Source of the DNA: Flavihumibacter soli
Lineage (GTDB): Bacteria > Bacteroidota > Bacteroidia > Sphingobacteriales > Sphingobacteriaceae
DNA: 64,000 bases
Assembly: GCF_010692725.1 (NCBI RefSeq)
Contig: NZ_JAAFZB010000095.1
Coordinates: forward strand, 124,001-188,000
Reading direction: 5' to 3'
Positions 57,586-64,000 of this stretch are shown in pieces (the first letter of the stretch is position 1; every line of letters starts with the position of its first letter). The notes below the pieces were generated by a model, which worked only from the letters and a program-made list of their open reading frames with translations, searched no databases and was not told the origin of the DNA. The position numbers were made by a program, and so were the translations under genes.

Positions 57586-60438
57586 ATGAATTCATCAAAA
57601 AAGATCTTAACCTATGCCGTGGCGGCCGTTCTTTCTGTTTCGGCGGCAACGGCGCAGACCTCAAAACCCAAGGCTAAAAAGGCTGCGAAGACAAGCACTG
57701 CCAAACAAACAGAATCTGCCTTACCAATGGATGCCAATGTGCGTATTGGAAAACTGGCAAACGGCTTTACTTACTACATTCGGAAAAACGTAGAGCCAAA
57801 AGACCGTGCTCAGTTATACCTGGCTAATAAGATCGGCTCGATTGTGGAGGACGAGGATCAGCAAGGCCTTGCACACTTTATGGAACACATGAGTTTCAAT
57901 GGCACGAAGAATTTCCCTAAAAACGATCTGGTAAACTACCTGCAAAAAGCCGGTGTACGTTTCGGAGCTGATCTGAATGCTTATACCAGTTTTGACGAAA
58001 CGGTCTATCAGTTGCCAATTCCCACTGATGATCCCGAAGTCTTTAAGAACGGAATGCAGATAATGCGCGACTGGGCGCAGGATGCAACACTTGATGTCGC
58101 CGAGATTGATAAGGAACGCGGAGTTGTCCTGGAAGAGAAAAGACTTGGTAAAGGCGCAGCACAGCGGATGCAGGATAAATATCTCCCGATGCTTTTAAAT
58201 AACTCACGTTATTCAAACCGCTTGCCTATAGGAACCGAGGAGGTTCTTAAAAACTTTAAACCTGAAGCTATTCGCAGGTTCTATTCTGACTGGTACCGTC
58301 CCGATCTGCAGGCCCTGATCGTTGTTGGGGATGTGGATGTGAACGCTGTAGAGCAAATGATAAAAACCCAGTTTTCTACGCTTAAATCCTCACCTAAGCC
58401 GCGCACCAGAGAAGAATACGACATCCCGCTGCTAAACAAAAATCAATTTGCGGTAGTCTACGACAAGGAGTTTCCCGTGACAGTCGCCCAGATCATTATC
58501 AAGCATCCGGAAATGGTGGTAAAGACTACGTCAGACCTTCGTAATAATATGATCAGGTCTCTATATAATCAGATGACCTCAGCCCGTTTCAGCGAATTAA
58601 CCAAACAAGCTGATCCACCCTTCCTGCAAGGCGGTGCAAGTATAGGGGGCTTTCTGGCAGGCCTTGATGCAGCTACAACCTTCGTGGTAGCTAAACCCGG
58701 CGAACTTGAAAAAGGATTTAAAACAGCTCTGACAGAAACTGAACGCGTAAAACGATTTGGCTTTCAGCAAAGCGAACTTAACCGGGCGAAAACAGCCTTT
58801 ATGACAACCCAGGAATCAGCTTTTAAGGAAAAGGACAAAACCACTTCTGAAAACTTTGTGAATGAATATCTGGAAAACTTCCTTACCGGAGAGGCCAGCC
58901 CTGGAATACAGTATGAGTACGAATTTTACAAAAACAATATTGAAGGCATTACCCTGGCGGAAATAAATAATATTGCCAAAAAATACATTACTGATCTGAA
59001 CCGGGACGTCATCATCATGGGGCCTGAAAAGGACAAAGATAAACTACCTGACGAGGCAACTGTAACTAAATGGATAAAAGATGTGAACAGTGATGATATC
59101 ACCGCATACGTTGACCAGGTTTCTGATAAGCCATTGCTTTCTGTCAGGCCGAAAGCCGGTAAAGTAACCGCTGTAAAGAAGGTTGGCGAGGTAGGTATCA
59201 CTGAACTAACATTAAGCAACGGGATTAGGGTGCTTTTAAAGCCGACTGATTTCAAGAATGACGAGATAAGCTTTAGTGCTGTCAGTCCGGGCGGAACGTC
59301 CCTGTATAGTGATGCAGATTATCAATCGGCTGCCAGTGCCGGCACCATTATTAACCGCAGTGGATTAGGTGAATTTAATTCCATTCAATTAAGCAAGCTG
59401 CTCACGGGCAAAAAAGTGGTGGTTCAACCAAGTATCAGTGAGAGAAGCGAAAGTATTGTAGGCTTTACAAACCCGCAGGACCTCGAAACAGCTCTGCAGA
59501 TGGTTTATCTTTACTTTACCAACCCTCGGAAGGACGAGGAGATCTTTAAAGGCTATATTACCCAGCAGAAGGGCAATCTGGCGAATCGGAGCAGCGATCC
59601 AAACAGTGTTTTTGCCGATACGGTCTCTGCGGTATTAGGAAACTACAATGTACGCCGTACCGGTCCGAGTCTTGAAAAAGTAGATCAGATTAATCTGGAC
59701 CGTGCTTTTGATATCTTCAAAGAACGGTTCGCCGACGCCGGCGACTTCACTTTTACCTTCGTGGGTAATTTTGACGTTGAGAAGATTAAACCTATGCTTG
59801 AGCAGTATATCGGAAGTTTACCTGCTACAGACCGCAGCGACAAAGCACGAGATCTTGGGATTAAGACTCCTGCAGGCAAAATTCAGAAAACGGTCCTGAA
59901 GGGTCAGGAGCCAAAAGCGAATGTGCGCCTTGTCTTCAGCGGCGATTACACCTACAGCGAAGAAAATAATAACCAGCTGGATGCTCTCGCTGAGGTCTTG
60001 ACCATTAAACTGATCGAACGGTTACGGGAAGATGAGGGCGGCGTTTATGGCGCCGGCGCTCGTTCCAGCTACAGCAAATATCCGAGCGGTCGGTATGCGT
60101 TAAACGTTTCATTTGGTTGCGGACCTGAAAATGTTGAAAAGCTGATTGCGTCAACTCTTGATGAAATTAACAAAATCAAACAGAACGGTGCACAGTCAGT
60201 AGACATCGAAAAGTTCATAGCAGAAGAACGTCGCAGCACAGAAACCCAGTTGAAAGACAATGGTTTCTGGTTAGGTTACCTGACCGGGCAGATACAGAAT
60301 GAAGAGGATCCTAAACAGATCCTGAGTTATCTGGATTCGCTTAAAAAGATCACTCCGGAAACGCTGAAGACAGCCGCAAATAAATATTTGAGCGGAAATA
60401 ACTACATCCGTTTGGTGCTGTTGCCGGAATCGAAGTAA
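57586..60438 (+). CDS. Periplasmic M16-family zinc peptidase
   Basis: The product has 950 residues. The signal peptide ends near Ala-Thr-Ala-Gln (24), followed by a Lys/Ala-rich linker. The N-terminal catalytic half has the inverted zinc motif His97-Phe-Met-Glu100-His101, with the third ligand expected in Val-Val-Leu-Glu-Glu-Lys-Arg. The second, inactive half (about 520-940) retains Glu-Asp-Glu-Gly-Gly-Val-Tyr-Gly-Ala-Gly, the Arg/Tyr substrate-binding block. The two-half layout and length match PqqL/pitrilysin-like proteases, which degrade peptides in the periplasm. It is 45 bases after the NagX-like gene, so co-transcription is possible. It ends at its own hairpin terminator. Confidence 0.93.
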   Translation: MNSSKKILTYAVAAVLSVSAATAQTSKPKAKKAAKTSTAKQTESALPMDANVRIGKLANGFTYYIRKNVEPKDRAQLYLANKIGSIVEDEDQQGLAHFMEHMSFNGTKNFPKNDLVNYLQKAGVRFGADLNAYTSFDETVYQLPIPTDDPEVFKNGMQIMRDWAQDATLDVAEIDKERGVVLEEKRLGKGAAQRMQDKYLPMLLNNSRYSNRLPIGTEEVLKNFKPEAIRRFYSDWYRPDLQALIVVGDVDVNAVEQMIKTQFSTLKSSPKPRTREEYDIPLLNKNQFAVVYDKEFPVTVAQIIIKHPEMVVKTTSDLRNNMIRSLYNQMTSARFSELTKQADPPFLQGGASIGGFLAGLDAATTFVVAKPGELEKGFKTALTETERVKRFGFQQSELNRAKTAFMTTQESAFKEKDKTTSENFVNEYLENFLTGEASPGIQYEYEFYKNNIEGITLAEINNIAKKYITDLNRDVIIMGPEKDKDKLPDEATVTKWIKDVNSDDITAYVDQVSDKPLLSVRPKAGKVTAVKKVGEVGITELTLSNGIRVLLKPTDFKNDEISFSAVSPGGTSLYSDADYQSAASAGTIINRSGLGEFNSIQLSKLLTGKKVVVQPSISERSESIVGFTNPQDLETALQMVYLYFTNPRKDEEIFKGYITQQKGNLANRSSDPNSVFADTVSAVLGNYNVRRTGPSLEKVDQINLDRAFDIFKERFADAGDFTFTFVGNFDVEKIKPMLEQYIGSLPATDRSDKARDLGIKTPAGKIQKTVLKGQEPKANVRLVFSGDYTYSEENNNQLDALAEVLTIKLIERLREDEGGVYGAGARSSYSKYPSGRYALNVSFGCGPENVEKLIASTLDEINKIKQNGAQSVDIEKFIAEERRSTETQLKDNGFWLGYLTGQIQNEEDPKQILSYLDSLKKITPETLKTAANKYLSGNNYIRLVLLPESK

Positions 60439-60451
60439 CAGTTTTCTATGT

Positions 60452-60478
60452 AAAAGCCGGCATTTCAACCGGTTTTTA
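60452..60478 (+). terminator. Intrinsic terminator of the M16 peptidase gene
   Basis: AAAAGCCGG (60452-60460) and CCGGTTTTT (60469-60477) pair around CATTTCAA, with the T run on the plus side. It lies 14 bases past the stop. Confidence 0.75.
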
Positions 60479-60653
60479 CATTTACGGATGGAAATACCTT
60501 CTCTAAAATTTTAAAGTAATTGTCACAAAATCAAACGATCATTGTTAGGTATAAAGTGAATTATTTTTTCGGGAAAAAGCGAATCGCGGCAGATTGTGAA
60601 ACCTTAACCATTAATATCCGTTAAACCGGCCTGAATATCTAACTAAAAGTCAT

Positions 60654-60929
60654 ATGTCATCACTTAATGCTCCTGACACAGCTAACAAGATTCAAAATTC
60701 GATACTATCGTTCTCCAGTCAGGCTACTACCGCTTTCCGGTGGTTTTCTAATGAGGATTTTTTAAATATGATGTCCGAAATGAGTATTGAAGAAATTAAA
60801 GCAGACCTTGAACGCTTCAAAACTTTAGAAGAATACGAGATCTGCAAAAAAATTGAATTTGTAATCAAAGAGAAGCGGCTTTCTGAAGCGGTAGATCTCA
60901 ATATATTAATGGAAGACGTAAATATATAA
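60654..60929 (+). CDS. Small protein of unknown function
   Basis: The product has 91 residues, acidic, without signal peptide or membrane segment. The N-terminal third is Ser/Thr-rich (Asn-Ser-Ile-Leu-Ser-Phe-Ser-Ser-Gln-Ala). The rest is predicted to be two charged helices (Met-Ser-Ile-Glu-Glu-Ile-Lys-Ala-Asp-Leu-Glu-Arg-Phe and Tyr-Glu-Ile-Cys-Lys-Lys-Ile-Glu). I do not recognise a family. A 215-base leader with no other gene precedes it and a clear terminator follows, so it is a real single-gene unit. No function is proposed. Confidence 0.7.
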   Translation: MSSLNAPDTANKIQNSILSFSSQATTAFRWFSNEDFLNMMSEMSIEEIKADLERFKTLEEYEICKKIEFVIKEKRLSEAVDLNILMEDVNI

Positions 60930-60948
60930 TCTCCATCCATTCCAGATT

Positions 60949-60981
60949 AAGCCGGTCGATGAACAATCACCGGCTTTTTTG
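60949..60981 (+). terminator. Intrinsic terminator after the small gene
   Basis: AGCCGGT (60950-60956) pairs with ACCGGCT (60969-60975), followed by a run of T to 60981. It covers the first bases of a longer in-frame start (60979) of the next gene, which argues for the inner start at 61009. Confidence 0.8.
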
Positions 60982-61008
60982 TTGTTTATCATAACAGGGC
61001 TGCTATCT

Positions 61009-61800
61009 ATGAAACTTAACATTCTGAACGGAGATTCCACCTTCTTTAACTTTCGTGAATCAGGAATGACAGGCGACGTCATTATATGGCGTGAAATGCT
61101 TTCGGAAGGACCAGTAGCACAAATAAACTATGATGACTTCTTTTCCATGCGGAGTCAATGGATCACCGAAACCATGGGCGATGATGCGGAGGACTATAAT
61201 TCGAAAGTTCTCAGTGAGTTTAACCGGCTTGTTGAACTCACGAATACGGCTTCCTTAGATGAAGTGATCCTCTGGTTCGAATTTGACCTCCATTGCCAGG
61301 TAAACTTAATCTTCCTCCTAAATTTCTTTTCAGTTTGCGGACATTCGGTTAAGCTTTCTCTTATCTGCCCGGCGAGCCATCCAAATCACAGTAATTTCGG
61401 AGGCATTGGAGAACTGACTCCTGAAGAGTTTAAGGAACTTCCTTTGCAAAAAACAGCGCTTGACAAACGGGATCTACAGATTGCTTCCGAGGCCTGGATG
61501 ATCTATTGCTCAGGCGAAGCGGACAAGATCAAACACTTTATTTCCCAGGATCATCATCACCTGGTAACACTCAAACGGGCATTTGAAGCACATCTGGACC
61601 GCTTCCCGGATGAAGCATCCGGGTTAAGCGAGCTCGAAAAAACAATCGCCGGCATCATCAATTCCGGTTCAACCAAAAAAGCCGATATATATAACGAGTT
61701 TTGGAAATCGAATCGGATTTACGGAATGGGTGACTCACAGATTGACCTGTATATTGAAAAGCTGGAAAAACAGCAGCTCGTTCCGCCTGTAACCGAATGA
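61009..61800 (+). CDS. DUF1835-domain protein
   Basis: The product has 263 residues from ATG 61009; ten extra residues from 60979 would overlap the terminator and precede the conserved start. The DUF1835 opening is Leu-Asn-Ile-Leu-Asn-Gly-Asp-Ser-Thr, then Ser-Gly-Met-Thr-Gly-Asp-Val-Ile-Ile-Trp-Arg-Glu-Met-Leu and Glu-Gly-Pro-Val. Next comes Val-Ile-Leu-Trp-Phe-Glu-Phe-Asp-Leu-His-Cys-Gln. The C-terminal 60 residues form a small helical DUF3658-like segment. The family is widespread and has no known activity. It is soluble. The stop is 27 bases before the SDR gene in the same direction, so the two are probably co-transcribed. Confidence 0.85.
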   Translation: MKLNILNGDSTFFNFRESGMTGDVIIWREMLSEGPVAQINYDDFFSMRSQWITETMGDDAEDYNSKVLSEFNRLVELTNTASLDEVILWFEFDLHCQVNLIFLLNFFSVCGHSVKLSLICPASHPNHSNFGGIGELTPEEFKELPLQKTALDKRDLQIASEAWMIYCSGEADKIKHFISQDHHHLVTLKRAFEAHLDRFPDEASGLSELEKTIAGIINSGSTKKADIYNEFWKSNRIYGMGDSQIDLYIEKLEKQQLVPPVTE

Positions 61801-61827
61801 AGCAATCAACCGAATCAAGTGATCTGA

Positions 61828-62577
61828 ATGAAAACATACTTAATAAGCGGTGCTGGAAGCGGCATTGGAAAGGCAATCACTGAACAATTAGCTAATGAAG
61901 GTCATCGTTGCATACTGCTTGGCAGAAATCACGATTCATTGCTTGATACGCTTTCCGGGATACCGGGAAAACACCAGGTTGTTTCTGCCGACATCCGCTC
62001 TTCCGCGAGCCTAAGCAGGGCATTCGACCTGCTGAACGATAATTTTGCAATCGATGGAATTATTGCCAATGCGGGAATAGGCGGTGAAAATTACTGGGGC
62101 GCTGACGATCGCTGGGAAGATATCCTTAACACTAATCTGACAGGAACTTATAACATGGTAAACAGCTTTATTCCTGCCTTGCAACGATCTTCTTCGCCCT
62201 TTAAACAGATAGTCATCACCTCATCTGTGTTAGCACGCCTTGGTGTAGCTAATTACACCGCCTATTGCGCCAGCAAGGCCGGACTCTTAGGGTTAATGCG
62301 TTCATGGGCAATACAGTTTGCCCCGGAAAACATACTCGTGAACGCGATATGTCCCGGCTGGGTGGATACCCAAATGTCACAGGACGGCATGGAAGGAATT
62401 GCCCGCGGCATCGGAATAAGCAGGGAGGAATTTCATGAACTTGCAATGGAAAGTGTCCCCTTGCGCAAGATGAGCCAACCGCAGGAAATTGCTGGCCTTA
62501 TATCATACCTGCTGAAGCAACAGTCAATTACCGGCCAGGCCATTGATATAAATAATGGCGCAGTTATGAACAGTTGA
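61828..62577 (+). CDS. Short-chain dehydrogenase/reductase
   Basis: The product has 249 residues, classical SDR length. The cofactor loop is Gly-Ala-Gly-Ser-Gly-Ile-Gly at 8-14, then Asn-Ala-Gly-Ile-Gly. The catalytic Ser is in Thr-Ser-Ser-Val-Leu-Ala, and Tyr146-Cys-Ala-Ser-Lys150 completes the active site. The C-terminal part has Val-Asn-Ala-Ile-Cys-Pro-Gly-Trp-Val-Asp-Thr and Ile-Thr-Gly-Gln-Ala-Ile-Asp-Ile-Asn-Asn-Gly, as in FabG-like enzymes. The Arg after the first strand (Leu-Leu-Gly-Arg-Asn) favours NADP. The substrate cannot be read. It is downstream of the DUF1835 gene. Confidence 0.9.
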   Translation: MKTYLISGAGSGIGKAITEQLANEGHRCILLGRNHDSLLDTLSGIPGKHQVVSADIRSSASLSRAFDLLNDNFAIDGIIANAGIGGENYWGADDRWEDILNTNLTGTYNMVNSFIPALQRSSSPFKQIVITSSVLARLGVANYTAYCASKAGLLGLMRSWAIQFAPENILVNAICPGWVDTQMSQDGMEGIARGIGISREEFHELAMESVPLRKMSQPQEIAGLISYLLKQQSITGQAIDINNGAVMNS

Positions 62578-62590
62578 TTCTACCGCTCGA

Positions 62591-64000
62591 TTATCTGCCG
62601 CCTGCCGGCGCAGCGACTGCATCAACACGCTGACCTGTCTGTATCCCAACCTTTGCAGAATTGATACTTTCATTTTTAAGCCTGTCGATGGCGGTAACAA
62701 CATATGTATACCTGCTTCCGGGCGAAACGGAAAAATCAGAGAAGCTGGTTTTCGAAGCATCGAATGATATCTTCAAAATATTGCCGGGCTCGCTGGTGCG
62801 GATCTCGTCGCCTTCGTTAAACCGGTAAATGACGTATCCATAGGCCGTCTGCCCATCGCTTGCAGCTTCAGGAGCTTTCCAGTTGATATCCACGCAGTCA
62901 TTAAGAGCTTTGGCAGTAACCTCTCTTGGCGGATTAGGATCAACTGCGTCCAGCCACAACATAGCAGGTTGCAGGGCAGGATATTTATAGAAATTGGTCC
63001 TCAGCGAATCATTTACACCTGCAAGGTTTCTTGTCAGCGACTTCGAACTGAAAAACACACTGCCCTGTACTCTTGTATTATTTCTCAGGTATCTGATCTG
63101 ATCTGGTATCTGCTGCCGATTTCTCCATCCTTCCCGGTTTTCAGTCGCACGGTATGCTGCCTGGCCAATATACAGGTGCTTGCCATATGTATTGTTACTC
63201 CACCAGTCGAGAAGCTTCTCAAAGGGCGCCGCAGGATAAAAAAACGGAAAGTACAACTGTGGATTTATATAATCCACCCAGCCTGCCTGAGTCCATTTAC
63301 GGGCATCAGCATATAGTTTCCCATATCCGTCCAGGCCGTTGCTCTCAGAGCCTTCAGGATCCTGGCTCTTGTTTCTCCAGATACCAAAAGGACTAATACC
63401 GAACTTCACAAACTTCTTCTCCGCATGAATACTGTCGCTCAACGTTTGAATAAGGGTATCTACGTTATGTCGACGCCAGTCTGTGATATCTGCAAAGCGC
63501 TCAGCCCCGTATGTATTATACGCGTTCGTATCCGGAAGCGGACGGTTCTTGCTGTCCGGGTATGGATAGAAATAATCATCGAAATGTATTCCATCGACAT
63601 CGTAATTGCGAACTACATCCATGATCACCTGAACGATATATTCGCGAACTTCCGGAATTCCCGGATTAAATAACTTCTTGCCCTCATAAGTAAAGAACCA
63701 ATCCGGCTTTTGACGTGTAATATGATCAGGACTAGTATTAGATTCAATAAGATCGAAAGTCGCCCTGTAAGGATTAAACCATGCATGCAGCTCCATTCCC
63801 CGTTTGTGCGCTTCAGCTATTGCAAATTCCAGGGGATCATAATATGGCAAGGGTGCAAGTCCCTGCTTCCCGGTTAAGAACCGGCTCCACATTTCCCTGC
63901 CATTACCGTAGAGGGCATCAGTTGATGGTCTCACCTGTATCATAATGGCATTAATGCCGCTCCTCTGATGATCGTCAAAAATACGCAGCAGTTCTTTCTG
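62591..64000 (-). CDS. GHL10-type glycoside hydrolase, 3' part (5' end outside window)
   Basis: The frame is open to the right edge. Bases 63944-64000 add 19 residues, ending Ser-Gly-Ile-Asn-Ala-Ile before Met-Ile-Gln-Val-Arg-Pro, so the Met at 63943 is internal. About 469 residues are visible. Family blocks are Gln-Val-Arg-Pro-Ser-Thr-Asp-Ala-Leu-Tyr, Glu-Ala-His-Lys-Arg-Gly-Met-Glu-Leu-His-Ala-Trp-Phe-Asn-Pro-Tyr-Arg, Asp-Val-Asp-Gly-Ile-His-Phe-Asp-Asp-Tyr-Phe, and Trp-Val-Asp-Tyr-Ile-Asn-Pro-Gln-Leu-Tyr. These fit DUF187/GHL10 (pfam02638). The C-terminal 110 residues look like a fibronectin type III domain. It is likely secreted and acts on a polysaccharide or on denuded peptidoglycan; the substrate is not established here. 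Confidence 0.88.
   Translation of the reverse strand, partial: QKELLRIFDDHQRSGINAIMIQVRPSTDALYGNGREMWSRFLTGKQGLAPLPYYDPLEFAIAEAHKRGMELHAWFNPYRATFDLIESNTSPDHITRQKPDWFFTYEGKKLFNPGIPEVREYIVQVIMDVVRNYDVDGIHFDDYFYPYPDSKNRPLPDTNAYNTYGAERFADITDWRRHNVDTLIQTLSDSIHAEKKFVKFGISPFGIWRNKSQDPEGSESNGLDGYGKLYADARKWTQAGWVDYINPQLYFPFFYPAAPFEKLLDWWSNNTYGKHLYIGQAAYRATENREGWRNRQQIPDQIRYLRNNTRVQGSVFFSSKSLTRNLAGVNDSLRTNFYKYPALQPAMLWLDAVDPNPPREVTAKALNDCVDINWKAPEAASDGQTAYGYVIYRFNEGDEIRTSEPGNILKISFDASKTSFSDFSVSPGSRYTYVVTAIDRLKNESINSAKVGIQTGQRVDAVAAPAGGR

Noticed and set aside
1-64000. CRISPR array or prophage
   Set aside because: I saw no regularly spaced direct repeats and no phage structural, integrase or lysis genes.

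Overview
The window reads as chromosome of a Bacteroidota bacterium, most likely family Sphingobacteriaceae (Pedobacter/Mucilaginibacter-like). The reasons are two SusC/SusD outer-membrane pairs, lipoproteins with a Cys-Lys-Lys/Asp start, a PorT-type beta-barrel, a NagB-LmbE fusion enzyme typical of the phylum, a DUF4114 lipoprotein, moderate GC and weak Shine-Dalgarno signals. The genus is an inference; there is no rRNA to settle it.

Layout. (1) 1-6550: a tandem duplication of a divergent pair, a beta-helix plus malectin lipoprotein on minus and a glycosyltransferase on plus. The right copy is intact (2121-3818, 4289-5329, with a second paralogue at 5453-6550). The left copy has an apparently intact lipoprotein, cut by the window edge, but its glycosyltransferases are ruins mixed with relics of an IS110-type transposase. 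(2) 6610-21247, all minus: one exopolysaccharide locus of the Wzx/Wzy type. In transcription order it holds Wza, Wzc, a UDP-HexNAc dehydrogenase and epimerase, Wzx, an asparagine-synthase-like enzyme, a glycosyltransferase, Wzy, a glycosyltransferase, a UDP-glucuronate epimerase and a glycosyltransferase. No priming glycosyltransferase is visible. (3) 21377-26410, all minus: a tight five-gene operon of histidine kinase, response regulator, response-regulator/adenylate cyclase, an HD-phosphohydrolase/YitT membrane fusion and a YdcF-like protein. It may be a cyclic-nucleotide signalling unit beside the exopolysaccharide locus. (4) 26549-36040: a DUF4114 lipoprotein, tRNA-Asp and tRNA-Lys, release factor 1, LpxH-like phosphatase, prolyl oligopeptidase, DUF1028 protein, S41 protease, CsbD-like protein and a beta-barrel protein. 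(5) 36093-41078: a small TonB-dependent receptor with an alpha-helical partner, an interspersed-repeat patch, and a phosphoesterase/beta-propeller fusion.

(6) 41233-51804, minus: two SusC/SusD pairs. (7) 52157-57541: an amino-sugar group with a DeoR regulator, anhydro-MurNAc kinase, the NagB-like/LmbE fusion and a NagX-like acetyltransferase. It probably handles sugars brought in by the SusCD pairs or cell-wall turnover products. (8) 57586-64000: an M16 protease, an orphan small protein, a DUF1835 protein, a short-chain dehydrogenase and the 3' part of a GHL10 glycoside hydrolase that runs off the right edge.

The items most worth a second look are the HD-YitT fusion with its neighbouring cyclase, the duplicated and decaying lipoprotein/glycosyltransferase locus, the NagB-like enzyme with Thr in place of a catalytic Asp, and the asparagine-synthase-like gene inside the exopolysaccharide locus that lacks the glutaminase cysteine. 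I saw no CRISPR array, prophage or intact insertion sequence.
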